A stretch of DNA of 61,462 nucleotides from an uncultured Eubacteriales bacterium (GCA_934446095.1 CAKSDR010000003.1:1-61462), one strand, 5' to 3'. Numbered from the stretch's first letter, positions 25,838 through 34,557 are shown. Numbers and translations are program-made. Notes: generated by a model not told the origin, from the letters alone.

Positions 25838-25888
25838 AAAACAGACGCTTTTCTGCGCTTTGCGCCGTCAGAGAGGCGTCTGTTTTTT
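25838..25888 (+). terminator. Terminator after tRNA-Thr
   Basis: AAACAGACGC and GCGTCTGTTT form a 10-bp stem followed by a T run; the loop holds a smaller GC-rich inverted repeat. Confidence 0.8.
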
Positions 25889-25936
25889 GCGTAATTTTCA
25901 GTAATAAAATAAATTTTCGGAAGAGGAAAGTGGCTG

Positions 25937-27064
25937 ATGAACAATTTTATTTGCAACCGATACGTTTCATTTATAAAGAAAAATGCGGTTATGTGTATTG
26001 CAGTTATTGCCGCAGCCATAACAAGTATATTTGTTCCTGTTGATAAGAAGTATATCGGTTACTTTGATTATAAAACGCTTTCATGTTTGTTTTGCGTTTT
26101 GGCGGTTGTGTGCGCATTAAAAAACATTAACTTCTTTTATATTCTTGCAAGAAAAGTTGTGCTGCTTTTTAAAAATGCAAGAATGAGCATATTGGCGCTG
26201 GTTTATATAACTTTTATCGGTTCTATGCTGATAGCAAATGACATGGCTCTTTTGACATTTTTACCTTTAGGTTATTTTGTCCTAACCTCTGCCGGCAAAC
26301 AAAAATACATGGCGTTTACTTTCATAATGCAGAATATCGCTGCAAATTTAGGCGGAATGTTAACGCCTTTCGGAAATCCTCAAAATCTCTATCTTTATAC
26401 AAAATACGAGATCGCAAATTCCGATTTTTTGCAGATTATGGCTCCGCCGTTTGTTTTGTCGGTGCTGATTATTACGTTTTGCTGCGTTGCTTTTGTAAAA
26501 CCGGAACCGCTGAGGCTTTGTGACGAGAAAATAAGTTTAAATCCACAAAAAACGGTGCTGTATCTTATTTTGTTCGCACTTTCTATTGTTATCGTATTTC
26601 GGGGGATTCCTTACTGGATCGGACTTGTTATAATTCCCGCAGTACTGATGCTGACAGACAGGAAAGCCCTTAAAATGGTTGATTACGGACTTTTGTTCAC
26701 ATTTGTTTTTTTCTTTGTTTTTGCCGGAAATATGGCAAGGATAGATGCTGTAAGAAACTTGTTTTCATATTTGCTTTGCAAAAATACGCTGTTGTTCAGC
26801 GTAATATCATGTCAATTCATAAGTAATGTGCCGTCGGCTATTTTGCTTTCGCAATTTACGGAAAACTATGCGGATTTGCTTGTTGGCGTAAATATCGGCG
26901 GTGTGGGCACGCTGATTTCTTCGCTTGCAAGCCTTATTACTTTCCGCGAGTATGTAAAACACAATCCCGGCAAAACAGGATATTACATAGGAATGTTTGC
27001 ATTATTCAATTTTACTTTTTTAATTGTTCTTACAGGTTTTATGTTTTTATTGAAATTTTTTTAA
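25937..27064 (+). CDS. SLC13/ArsB-like anion permease
   Basis: 375 residues with about ten to eleven membrane helices. The family signature is seen twice: MLIANDMALLTFLPLGYFVL with NLGGMLTPFGNPQNLYLY in the first half (the TxxGNP-like substrate site), and SCQFISNVPSAILLSQF in the second half (the SNVPS repeat-related motif). These belong to the ion transporter superfamily that contains CitM, DASS and ArsB proteins. Substrate could be a dicarboxylate or another anion. Start at ATG 25937 with GAGGAAAG before it. No co-transcribed enzyme is present. Confidence 0.85.
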   Translation: MNNFICNRYVSFIKKNAVMCIAVIAAAITSIFVPVDKKYIGYFDYKTLSCLFCVLAVVCALKNINFFYILARKVVLLFKNARMSILALVYITFIGSMLIANDMALLTFLPLGYFVLTSAGKQKYMAFTFIMQNIAANLGGMLTPFGNPQNLYLYTKYEIANSDFLQIMAPPFVLSVLIITFCCVAFVKPEPLRLCDEKISLNPQKTVLYLILFALSIVIVFRGIPYWIGLVIIPAVLMLTDRKALKMVDYGLLFTFVFFFVFAGNMARIDAVRNLFSYLLCKNTLLFSVISCQFISNVPSAILLSQFTENYADLLVGVNIGGVGTLISSLASLITFREYVKHNPGKTGYYIGMFALFNFTFLIVLTGFMFLLKFF

Positions 27065-27093
27065 AAAGCGTTACAACTTCATTGTTTTGGTGT

Positions 27094-27138
27094 AAAAAGC
27101 ACGGTTCGGTAAAACATTACCGAACCGTGCTTTTTTTT
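27094..27138. terminator. Bidirectional terminator between permease and pyrG
   Basis: AAAAAGCACGGTTCGGTAA and TTACCGAACCGTGCTTTTT form a 19-bp perfect stem with A/T runs on both sides; serves the plus-strand permease and the minus-strand pyrG. Confidence 0.92.
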
Positions 27139-28732
27139 ATTTATTTTCAAGCGAGGCTTTTATAAATCCCACGAAAAGCGGATGCGCTTTATTCGGGCGC
27201 GATTTAAATTCGGGATGATACTGCACGCCTATATAAAACGGACGATCTGTCAGTTCAACGGTTTCAACAAGTCTTCCGTCAGGAGAAAGTCCGCTGAGCA
27301 CAAGGCCGTGTTTTTCCGCAATGTCCCTGTAGTTATTGTTAAATTCATAACGATGGCGGTGGCGTTCGCTGATAATATCCTTGTTATAAAATTTATACAT
27401 GGCCGTTTCGGGCTTTATAACACACGGATATTTTCCGAGACGGAGAGTTCCGCCTTTGCTGATTTCATCATTTTGTCCGGGCATAAAGTCTATGACTTTG
27501 TTTTTTGAATCTGAAAATTCTCCGGAATCCGCGTCTTCTATCCCGCAAACGTTTCTTGCATATTCAATAACTGCAATCTGCATTCCGAGGCAAATTCCGA
27601 AGTACGGAATGTTGTTTTCCCTTGCATATTTTGCGGACAGAATCATTCCCTCAATGCCGCGGTTTCCGAAACCTCCGGGCACGATTATTCCGTTAAGGCC
27701 GCAAAGTTTATCTTTGTAATTCTGGCAGGTAATTTCTTCTGAGTTTATCCATTTGATGTTGACTTTTGCGTCAAGGGCATAGCCGGCATGGCGCAACGCT
27801 TCGGCAACCGAAAGATATGCGTCATGGAGAGCGACATATTTTCCGACAAGACCGATTGTTGTTTCTTTAGTGAGATTTTTAATTTTGCTGATAAGTTTTT
27901 CCCATTCATCAAGATTGATTTTTCCCGCGTCAAGTCCGAGTTCCCGGCAAACAATCGAGGAAAAGTTCGACTTTTCAAGCATAAGCGGAACTTCATAAAG
28001 GCAGGGGAGAGTCATATTTTCTATAACGCAGTCGCGCTTAACGTTGCAGAAAAGAGAGATTTTGTCGAAAATTGATTTTTCAAGAGGTTCGTCGCATCTT
28101 AAAACTATGATATCGGGAGAAATTCCCATCCCCTGAAGTTCTTTTACCGAATGCTGAGTCGGTTTAGATTTGTGTTCGTCTGACCCGCGCAGAAAAGGAA
28201 CAAGTGTTACGTGTATAAACAGACTGTTTTCACGCCCTACTTCAAGGGAGATTTGTCTTACGGCTTCAAGAAAAGGCTGTGATTCTATATCACCGATAGT
28301 TCCGCCGATTTCGGTAATTACGACATCCGCATCGGTTTTCTTCCCGACGCTGTAAACAAAATCCTTGATTTCATTTGTAATGTGAGGAATTACCTGAACC
28401 GTGGACCCCAAATATTCTCCGCGGCGTTCTTTGTTTAAAACGTTCCAGTATACTTTACCGGTTGTAAGATTTGAAAACTTGTTTAAATCTTCGTCTATGA
28501 ATCTTTCATAATGTCCGAGATCAAGGTCGGTTTCGGCGCCGTCCTCTGTCACATAAACCTCTCCGTGCTGATACGGGCTCATAGTGCCGGGGTCAACATT
28601 TATATAAGGATCAAGTTTTTGCGCTGCAACTTTAAGGCCTCTGGATTTTAAAAGTCTTCCGAGAGATGCGGCCGTTATGCCTTTTCCGAGCCCCGAAACG
28701 ACTCCTCCCGTTACAAATATAAATTTTGTCAT
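27137..28732 (-). CDS. pyrG: CTP synthase
   Basis: Amidates UTP to CTP with glutamine as nitrogen donor. 531 residues. N-terminal synthase domain begins TKFIFVTGGVVSGLGKGITAASLGRLLK and has KLDPYINVDPGTMSPYQHGEVYV and ITEIGGTIGDIESQPFLEA; C-terminal class I amidotransferase domain has GIICP-like IIVPGGFGNRG, nucleophile FGICLGMQ, and the His-Glu in YHPEFKS. The start is the ATG at 28732, with AAAGGA before it; the frame stays open 50 codons upstream but that part overlaps the regulator gene. Last gene of the glutamate synthase operon. Confidence 0.97.
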   Translation of the reverse strand: MTKFIFVTGGVVSGLGKGITAASLGRLLKSRGLKVAAQKLDPYINVDPGTMSPYQHGEVYVTEDGAETDLDLGHYERFIDEDLNKFSNLTTGKVYWNVLNKERRGEYLGSTVQVIPHITNEIKDFVYSVGKKTDADVVITEIGGTIGDIESQPFLEAVRQISLEVGRENSLFIHVTLVPFLRGSDEHKSKPTQHSVKELQGMGISPDIIVLRCDEPLEKSIFDKISLFCNVKRDCVIENMTLPCLYEVPLMLEKSNFSSIVCRELGLDAGKINLDEWEKLISKIKNLTKETTIGLVGKYVALHDAYLSVAEALRHAGYALDAKVNIKWINSEEITCQNYKDKLCGLNGIIVPGGFGNRGIEGMILSAKYARENNIPYFGICLGMQIAVIEYARNVCGIEDADSGEFSDSKNKVIDFMPGQNDEISKGGTLRLGKYPCVIKPETAMYKFYNKDIISERHRHRYEFNNNYRDIAEKHGLVLSGLSPDGRLVETVELTDRPFYIGVQYHPEFKSRPNKAHPLFVGFIKASLENK

Positions 28733-28752
28733 TTTTTTATTCCTTTCAAAAA

Positions 28753-29340
28753 TCAATTTTCGTATGTTTTTATAATTCCTTCGGCAATATCTTTTTTCGT
28801 CATTCTTGTATCCATGGCTTGTTTTTCGATAAGCCGGTGGGCTTCGGTTTCGGACAGCGACATATTTTGAATAAGTACCCATTTTGCATGATTTATTATA
28901 CGTATTTCTTCCATTTTCTCTTCAAGCGACGCTCTTTTTCTTTCTACCTTTTTGAAACGTTCCTGCATCGCATACATGTTTTTTAATATTTGATGCACAA
29001 CCGGAAGAGATGTGGGTTTTGATAAAGTAAAAATGCCGAAATCTATTACTTTATCCGTGACTTCATCATACAAGTCGCTCTTTACAAACATTAAGACTCC
29101 GCTTTTCGAATCTGCGGCAATATCAAGCGCAAGTTTTGTTCCGAAATCATCGGAAAGCGGAGTGTTTATAAGGACTATATCAAAAGTTTGGTTAATAAGT
29201 TTTCTTTGCGCCTCTCCCGCACTTTTAACGGTTATAACGGGACCAAATTCATTTTCCGGGAGCAGCGGCTGAATATTTGCAGAAAATTTTTCAAAGGAAG
29301 ACACGATAAGAACGCTGTAAGTGTATTCTTTAAAAAGCAT
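28753..29340 (-). CDS. ANTAR-domain antitermination regulator (NitR-like) with degenerate receiver
   Basis: 195 residues. The N-terminal half is receiver-like, but the place of the phospho-acceptor Asp in the DIVLIN segment (about residue 58) is Asn, so it should not be phosphorylated in the usual way. A coiled segment (MQERFKKVERKRASLEEKMEEI) leads to the ANTAR three-helix domain at about 140-190 (INHAKWVLIQNMSLSETEAHRLIEKQAM). ANTAR proteins bind paired RNA hairpins with hexaloops and prevent termination. In clostridia related proteins (NitR) are encoded after glnA and respond to nitrogen state. Start at 29340 is set by AGGAG five bases upstream. Candidate RNA targets are at 34067-34084 and 35646-35657. 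Confidence 0.9.
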   Translation of the reverse strand: MLFKEYTYSVLIVSSFEKFSANIQPLLPENEFGPVITVKSAGEAQRKLINQTFDIVLINTPLSDDFGTKLALDIAADSKSGVLMFVKSDLYDEVTDKVIDFGIFTLSKPTSLPVVHQILKNMYAMQERFKKVERKRASLEEKMEEIRIINHAKWVLIQNMSLSETEAHRLIEKQAMDTRMTKKDIAEGIIKTYEN

Positions 29341-29359
29341 GCTTGCTCCTTTCAAAAAA

Positions 29360-30577
29360 TTATTTGCAATAGAAATTGATTATTTTCTCCGGCAAAACTT
29401 TATTTACAAATTTTCCGGCAGCAGCCTTCTGTTTTGCCTGCAAAAGTGTTTCCGGAAGTTTTTCGTAATTTTCCTGTTCGCCGCAAGACAGAGCGAATAA
29501 ATCTTTGTCCGATTCCTCCGGAGGCTTTTCTTTTCCTTCTATGCCTTCAAGCACCGCATGTATAATGAGAGCAAAGGCAATGTAAGGATTTGCAAACGGG
29601 TCGGGAGAACGGAGTTCAAAACGTTTGTACTTGTCGCTTGCGGCGGGAATTCTTATTAATTGAGAACGGTTTTCATGAGACCATGAAACAAATTTCGGCG
29701 CTTTATCTTTTCCGAGCCTTAAATATGAATTTTCCGCGGGGTTCAAAAATACTGTCATTTCTGAAATTCTGTTCATGATTCCGGCGACAATACCAAAGAA
29801 TAAATCTTTTTCAGAGCCGTTTTTCAGGCTTTGCACAGAAAGGTTTATATGAAAACTGTTTCCGGGTTTATCAGGGATAGGTTTCGGGGAAAAGTCGGCA
29901 CACAAACCGTTTCTTGCGGCGATTGTTTTTACAACTGACAAAAAAGTGACGGCGTTGTCGGCAGCGCTTACGGGATCCGAAAAGCGAAAGTCGATTTCGT
30001 TTTGACCGGGACCTTCTTCATGATGGGAACTTTCGGGTTTTATACCCATCTGCTCAAGGGTAAGGCATATTTCGCGGCGGATATTTTCTCCTTTGTCCAT
30101 GGGAGCAATATCCATGTAGCCTGCATTGTCAAACGGAACGCTTGAAGGCGAACCGTTATCGTTCTGTTCAAAAAGATAAAATTCAAATTCCGAGCCGAAT
30201 GAAAATGTATATCCTTTGTCAAATGCGTATTTTACGGATTCTTTCAATATTCTTCTTGAGTCAAGTTCAAACGGTTTGCCGTCCGGATACAATATTGAGC
30301 AGAACATTCTTACAACTCTTCCGTGTGCCGGTCTCCATGGAAGCACAACAAGAGTGGAAGGCTCTGGGAAAAGCAGGAGATCGGAATGAACATTTCCGCC
30401 GAACCCCTTTATCGCGGAGGCGTCTATTCCGATACCGTATTCAAAAGCTTTTTCAAGTTCATCAGGCATAATAGAAATGTTTTTTTGATTTCCGAGTGCA
30501 TCGCAAAAGGCAAGACGGATAAATTTCACGTCTTCTTCACTTACATATTGCAAGACTTCCTTTTTTGTATAAATCAC
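29360..30577 (-). CDS. glnA: Glutamine synthetase, type I (GlnA family)
   Basis: ATP-dependent amidation of glutamate with ammonia. 405 residues, shorter than the usual ~440-470 of GSI-alpha. Seen are the N-terminal beta-grasp part (VKFIRLAFCDALGNQKNISI), the DASAIKGF loop, GSEFEFYLFE metal ligands, HHEEGPGQNEIDFRF, the NSFHINLSV ammonia-site loop, and RLELR-like FELRSPDPFANPYIAFA. The adenylylation loop of GSI-beta is not evident. It sits between the glutamate synthase genes and the ANTAR regulator in one operon, an arrangement known from solventogenic clostridia. The product would feed glutamate synthase directly. Confidence 0.95.
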   Translation of the reverse strand: MIYTKKEVLQYVSEEDVKFIRLAFCDALGNQKNISIMPDELEKAFEYGIGIDASAIKGFGGNVHSDLLLFPEPSTLVVLPWRPAHGRVVRMFCSILYPDGKPFELDSRRILKESVKYAFDKGYTFSFGSEFEFYLFEQNDNGSPSSVPFDNAGYMDIAPMDKGENIRREICLTLEQMGIKPESSHHEEGPGQNEIDFRFSDPVSAADNAVTFLSVVKTIAARNGLCADFSPKPIPDKPGNSFHINLSVQSLKNGSEKDLFFGIVAGIMNRISEMTVFLNPAENSYLRLGKDKAPKFVSWSHENRSQLIRIPAASDKYKRFELRSPDPFANPYIAFALIIHAVLEGIEGKEKPPEESDKDLFALSCGEQENYEKLPETLLQAKQKAAAGKFVNKVLPEKIINFYCK

Positions 30578-30596
30578 TTTTTAATCCTCTCTTTCT

Positions 30597-31316
30597 TTAA
30601 TTTGCGACATACATTCTTTTGAACGGGTTTTTCGTGTCGGGCAGAACGACTGTAAAATCCGACTCTAAAATTTTATCCGCGCAAAGATCAAAAACTTTGC
30701 AGAATTCTGATATAAGACCGTAAATTTCTTTTTTTTCTTCGCTGGAGGCAAGATGAGTCGTTACCTGCTTCGGAAAGTCAATGTTATCGCATTTGCCTTT
30801 AAGATACATTTTTCCGCCGTGCATTCCCGTGCAAGGGAAATTTCCCACGATGTTTTTTTCACCGGCGCCGATTCCGAGAACAATAATTGTTCCGCCGGCC
30901 TGATATTCTCCGAGAAAACTTCCGGCAACGCCTCCTATTATAAGGGCAGGATTTTTATCTTCATAGGCTTTCATGTGAATTCCGGCTCTGTATCCTGCGT
31001 CTTTTTCAATAAAAATTTTTCCGCCGCGCATGGCATAGCCTGCGGCATCTCCGACATTTCCGTGAATGAAAATCTTTCCGTCGTTCATGGTATCGCCGAC
31101 GGCGTCCTGAGCATTGCCGAAAACAGAAATTTCCGCGCCGTTGAGATATGCACCGAGAGCATTTCCCGGAACGCCTGAAATTTTGATTTTTTTGCCGCAA
31201 AGTCCGCTGGCAATAAATCTTTGACCGAGACATTTTGTAATCTCAATGTCTTCTTCGGAATTTCTTATAATTTCATTAAGTTTTTTAAAGTCTAAATTTT
31301 CTGTATTTATTAACAT
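30597..31316 (-). CDS. Glutamate synthase GXGXG (alpha-subunit C-terminal) domain protein
   Basis: 239 residues made of the right-handed beta-helix found at the C-terminus of the large glutamate synthase subunit. Repeats with GXXXG spacing are obvious: GNALGAYLNGAEISVFGNAQDAVG, GKIFIHGNVGDAAGYAMRGG, GGVAGSFLGEYQAGGTIIVLG. In archaea and several clostridia, glutamate synthase is split into amidotransferase, FMN and GXGXG proteins; this is the third part. The role is structural support of the ammonia channel. 93 bp separate it from the FMN-domain gene, 19 bp from glnA. Confidence 0.92.
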   Translation of the reverse strand: MLINTENLDFKKLNEIIRNSEEDIEITKCLGQRFIASGLCGKKIKISGVPGNALGAYLNGAEISVFGNAQDAVGDTMNDGKIFIHGNVGDAAGYAMRGGKIFIEKDAGYRAGIHMKAYEDKNPALIIGGVAGSFLGEYQAGGTIIVLGIGAGEKNIVGNFPCTGMHGGKMYLKGKCDNIDFPKQVTTHLASSEEKKEIYGLISEFCKVFDLCADKILESDFTVVLPDTKNPFKRMYVAN

Positions 31317-31409
31317 TCTATCACATCTCCTGATTTTTTTCTACAGTATTCTTTGAAAAAACGAAAAAGCAATTGTTAATATGATAAAATAATGCTTATT
31401 TTACGGTTT

Positions 31410-32915
31410 TTATTCTCCGGCATGCGATATTCCGAGGATTTCAAGTTCTTTTTCATTCAGTCCGATACCGCGGAGCATAAGACGATTGCCTCTTAAGGCT
31501 TCAACCGAGTTTATTCCCATGCCACCCATAAGTTCGGTTATTTCATGCTTCCACGCGTTTATAAGATTTACAAGACGCATGCATCCGATATCCGGGTCAA
31601 GCCTTTTTACAAGTTCGGGTATTTGCGTTGCAATACCCCAGTTGCATTTTCCGCTTTGGCATGTCCTGCAAAGATGGCAGCCAAGTGCGATAAGTGCGCC
31701 TGTGGCAATGTAACACGCGTCGGCGCCGAGTGCTATCGCTTTTACGACATCGGAAGAATTTCTTATGCTTCCACCGACAACAAGCGACACATTGTTTCTT
31801 ATCCCTTCTTCGCGGAGACGTTTGTCAACGCTTGCAAGTGCAAGTTCAATCGGTATTCCGACGTTATCACGTATCCTCGTAGGAGCAGCGCCTGTTCCGC
31901 CGCGGAATCCGTCAATTGCGATTATATCGGCGCCGCTTCTTGCAATTCCGCTTGCAATTGCCGCAATGTTGTGTACTGCCGCAACTTTTACTATAACCGG
32001 TTTTTTATATTCTGTCGCTTCCTTTAAGGAGTATACAAGCTGCCTTAAATCTTCTATTGAATATATATCGTGATGAGGTGCGGGGGAGATGGCGTCCGAA
32101 CCTTCCGGAATCATTCTTGTTTTTGAAACATCTCCGACAATTTTTTTGCCGGGCAAGTGTCCTCCGATACCCGGCTTTGCGCCCTGCCCCATTTTTATTT
32201 CAATGGCGGCGCCGGCTTCGAGGTAATCTTTATATACGCCGAATCTTCCGGATGCTACCTGCACTATCGTATTTTCTCCGTATACGTAAAAATCTTCGTG
32301 AAGTCCGCCTTCGCCCGTGTTGTAAAATGTTCCGAGTTCCCGCGCCGCGCGCGCAAGAGAAGCATGGGCATTGTAACTTATGGAGCCGTAACTCATCGCA
32401 GAAAACATAATCGGCACCGAAAGTTCAAGCTGAGGGGAGGTTTTGCATATTATTTTACCGTCTTTGTCCCGTTGTATTTTATCTGGTTTTTTACCGAGAA
32501 AAACCTTTGTTTCCATAGGTTCGCGCAAAGGGTCGATTGACGGATTCGTAACCTGCGATGCGTTTATAAGAATCTTGTCCCAATAAACCGGAAACGGTTT
32601 TGGATTTCCCATTGAAGAAAGAAGTACTCCTCCGCTGTCCGCCTGTTTGTATATTTCTTTTACGGCGTATTCCGGCCAGTTCGAATTTTCGCGCATTGCA
32701 CAGTCGGTTTTTACGATTTTAAGCGCTCTTGTCCTGCACATGCAAACGCATCGCTGACAGTTCACGCATTTGCTTTCATCGCTCAGCATTACATTTTTTT
32801 CCGCGTCATAATAATGAACGTTGTTTGCGCATTGTTTTTCACAGACGCGGCATTTTGTGCATCTTGATTCATTTCTTATAACTTCAAATTCAGGGTAAAT
32901 GTAATTTATTGCCAT
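31410..32915 (-). CDS. Glutamate synthase FMN/Fe-S subunit (archaeal-type GltB2)
   Basis: 501-residue synthase core. The N-terminus has two ferredoxin-type [4Fe-4S] motifs, CTKCRVCEKQC (about 18-28) and CVNCQRCVCMC (about 50-60). The FMN TIM barrel follows: SAMSYGSISYNAHASLARAA, NTGEGG, IEIKMGQGAKPGIGGHLPG, KVAAVHNIAAIASGIARSGADII, DGFRGGTGAAP and VVGGSIRNSSDVVKAIALGADAC, then the cluster motif CHLCRTCQSGKC. It makes glutamate from 2-oxoglutarate and ammonia delivered by the amidotransferase subunit. No NADPH-binding small subunit is present nearby, so the reductant may be ferredoxin or a distant partner. Stop and start overlap by one base with the neighbouring gene. Confidence 0.95.
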   Translation of the reverse strand: MAINYIYPEFEVIRNESRCTKCRVCEKQCANNVHYYDAEKNVMLSDESKCVNCQRCVCMCRTRALKIVKTDCAMRENSNWPEYAVKEIYKQADSGGVLLSSMGNPKPFPVYWDKILINASQVTNPSIDPLREPMETKVFLGKKPDKIQRDKDGKIICKTSPQLELSVPIMFSAMSYGSISYNAHASLARAARELGTFYNTGEGGLHEDFYVYGENTIVQVASGRFGVYKDYLEAGAAIEIKMGQGAKPGIGGHLPGKKIVGDVSKTRMIPEGSDAISPAPHHDIYSIEDLRQLVYSLKEATEYKKPVIVKVAAVHNIAAIASGIARSGADIIAIDGFRGGTGAAPTRIRDNVGIPIELALASVDKRLREEGIRNNVSLVVGGSIRNSSDVVKAIALGADACYIATGALIALGCHLCRTCQSGKCNWGIATQIPELVKRLDPDIGCMRLVNLINAWKHEITELMGGMGINSVEALRGNRLMLRGIGLNEKELEILGISHAGE

Positions 32916-34003
32916 TAAAATGCGCCTTCTTTCACTTTTATGATGACGGGCTTGCCGCCGGCAGGATAGTAAATGTTCTCGACATCGGGTTCCATTACGC
33001 GCACAGCAGCCTCTTCGCTTGAAATGTAAACCATGTCGCCTTTTTCGCCGACAACCATGCTGCGAAGTTTAAGCCTGTCGTTAAGAGCCATAAGTCCGCC
33101 GTTGAATCCGAGTATTATGGAAAACGGACCTGTAATGAGAAGATTTCCGAATACGCATCTTAAATATTTCAAAAGTTCACGGTCTTCTCTTTTTTCAATA
33201 GTGCTCCAGAATGGCGCCGCAATAACAGACGCTGTTTCCTCAAGCGAAAGTCCCTGTTTTCTCAATAGGTAATCAGCAATGTATGTAATAACTTCGGTAT
33301 CGGTTTTAAGTGTGCACTTATATCCGAACATTTCAATAAAACGCCTGTTTGCGTCGTAAGAGGATATTTCTCCGTTATGAACTACGGTGTAGTCAAGAAG
33401 TCCGAACGGATGGGCGCCTCCCCACCAGCCGGGAGTGTTTGTCGGATATCTTCCGTGCGCTGTCCATAAGTATCCGCTGTATTCTTCAAGCCTGTAAAAT
33501 TCACCAACATCTTCGGGAAAGCCTACAGCCTTGAACGCCCCCATGTTTTTTCCGCTTGAGAACACGTACGTTCCGTTAAAATCCGAGTTTATTTTTATAA
33601 CGATTCTTGCGACAAATTCTTTTTCATCAAGCTGCAGACGCGCAAGAACCGACTGAAAAGGAGAAATAAAATATCTCCATATCAAAGGCTCGTCGGTTAT
33701 TCTTTTGTGTTTTCTTGTAGGGATCGGTTCTGCTTTTACAATTTCAAAGTTTTCTTTTAAAAACTGCTCGCACTCGCTTTTTGAAATATTGTCCTTAAAA
33801 AAAATATGAAAAGCATACAAATCCTTATATTCGGGATATATTCCGTAAGCGGCAAACCCTCCGCCGAGACCGTTGCTCCGGTCATGCATAGGACGCATGC
33901 TTTCTATTATTTTTTCACCGTTCATTTTGTTTCCGCTGCGCGAAATCATGGCCGATATTGCGCATCCGGACGGTATTCTTACCTGGCCTTCCAATTGCCC
34001 CAT
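32915..34003 (-). CDS. Glutamate synthase amidotransferase subunit (class II GATase, GltB1-like)
   Basis: 362-residue Ntn amidotransferase. The nucleophilic Cys is at residue 14 (PSGCAISAMISRSG), so a 13-residue propeptide must be removed, as in glutamate synthases and GlnB-type amidophosphoribosyltransferases. Later motifs include AHGRYPTNTPGWWGGAHPFGLLDYTVVHNGEISSY with the glutamine-binding Arg, Asn and Gly, and LKTDTEVITYIAD. It supplies ammonia from glutamine to the FMN subunit encoded one base later. First gene of the minus-strand nitrogen operon, behind a promoter and an overlapping leader terminator. Confidence 0.93.
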   Translation of the reverse strand: MGQLEGQVRIPSGCAISAMISRSGNKMNGEKIIESMRPMHDRSNGLGGGFAAYGIYPEYKDLYAFHIFFKDNISKSECEQFLKENFEIVKAEPIPTRKHKRITDEPLIWRYFISPFQSVLARLQLDEKEFVARIVIKINSDFNGTYVFSSGKNMGAFKAVGFPEDVGEFYRLEEYSGYLWTAHGRYPTNTPGWWGGAHPFGLLDYTVVHNGEISSYDANRRFIEMFGYKCTLKTDTEVITYIADYLLRKQGLSLEETASVIAAPFWSTIEKREDRELLKYLRCVFGNLLITGPFSIILGFNGGLMALNDRLKLRSMVVGEKGDMVYISSEEAAVRVMEPDVENIYYPAGGKPVIIKVKEGAF

Positions 34004-34027
34004 AATATTTCACCCTTTTTTAAAAAT

Positions 34028-34084
34028 AAAAAAAAGATGTCTGTTTTGAGTGCAAAACACCCAAAAGCAAACATCTTTGTTTAC
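34028..34084 (-). promoter_or_regulatory. Leader attenuator with ANTAR-type hexaloop hairpin, glutamate synthase operon
   Basis: The terminator stem AAAGATGTTTG (34068-34078) pairs with CAGACATCTTT (34033-34043), extended inwards by TTTTG/CAAAA and GGTG/CACT, and is followed by eight U. Overlapping its 5' arm is an alternative hairpin at 34067-34084: stem GTAAAC/GTTTGC (one G-U pair) closing hexaloop AAAGAT, with A at loop position 1 and G at position 4, the hallmark of ANTAR-binding hairpins. The two structures exclude each other. The hairpin begins within a few bases of the predicted transcript start. Only one hexaloop hairpin was found, whereas the described motif has two. Confidence 0.7.
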
Positions 34085-34093
34085 ATTAGAGAT

Positions 34094-34122
34094 ATTATAG
34101 CATGGCTTTTTTAATATGTCAA
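34094..34122 (-). promoter_or_regulatory. Consensus sigma-A promoter of the glutamate synthase operon
   Basis: Minus strand TTGACA (34117-34122), 17-bp spacer, TATAAT (34094-34099). It lies in the 134-bp gap after the Rrf2 gene and puts the start of transcription near 34087. Confidence 0.9.
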
Positions 34123-34137
34123 TACTTTATGAAAAAA

Positions 34138-34539
34138 TCATTTCATCAAATCCGAAAGAGTTTTGCCGCCGAGAAAATCGGTTACGGTTTTCTGAAGTTC
34201 GATCCATAGTTTTAACGTTTTGCAGCTTTCTTTTCTCGGACATGGCTTTGCGTCATGGGCAAGACAGGCAACGGGAGCAAGATCGCCTTCGGTAAGCCTT
34301 AATATATCTCCGACATTATAGTCTTGTGCGGGCTTTGTAAGACGGTAGCCGCCGCCTTTCCCGTGAATGCCTTCCACAAGATTGTTTTTTGTAAGTATCG
34401 GCATTATGCGTTCGATATACTTTAAAGATATTTCCTGCCGTGCGGCAACATCTTTCATAGGTATATAACCGTTGCCGTAATGTTCGGCAAGGTCAATCAA
34501 AACCCGCAGAGCGTATCTTCCGCGTGTGGAAATCATCAT
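34138..34539 (-). CDS. Rrf2-family transcription regulator (IscR/CymR group)
   Basis: 133 residues. N-terminal winged helix: STRGRYALRVLIDLA, IPMKDVAARQEISLKYIERIMPIL, and the wing GIHGKGGGYRLTKPAQDYNVGDIL. The C-terminal half has three Cys within 16 residues (CLAHDAKPCPRKESC), close to the [Fe-S] ligands of IscR though the first spacing is wider. It lies 18 bp after cysK in the same operon; CymR, the Rrf2 repressor of cysteine genes, works together with CysK in Bacillus, so a CymR-like role is likely. A palindrome overlaps the cysK promoter. The ribosome binding site is weak (GGGGTA), which suggests low translation or coupling. Confidence 0.88.
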   Translation of the reverse strand: MMISTRGRYALRVLIDLAEHYGNGYIPMKDVAARQEISLKYIERIMPILTKNNLVEGIHGKGGGYRLTKPAQDYNVGDILRLTEGDLAPVACLAHDAKPCPRKESCKTLKLWIELQKTVTDFLGGKTLSDLMK

Positions 34540-34557
34540 GGCAAAATACCCCGGTTA

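Noticed and set aside
28733..28882. 50-codon N-terminal extension of CTP synthase
   Set aside because: Overlaps the ANTAR gene; the conserved TKFIFVTGG start and ribosome site are at 28732.
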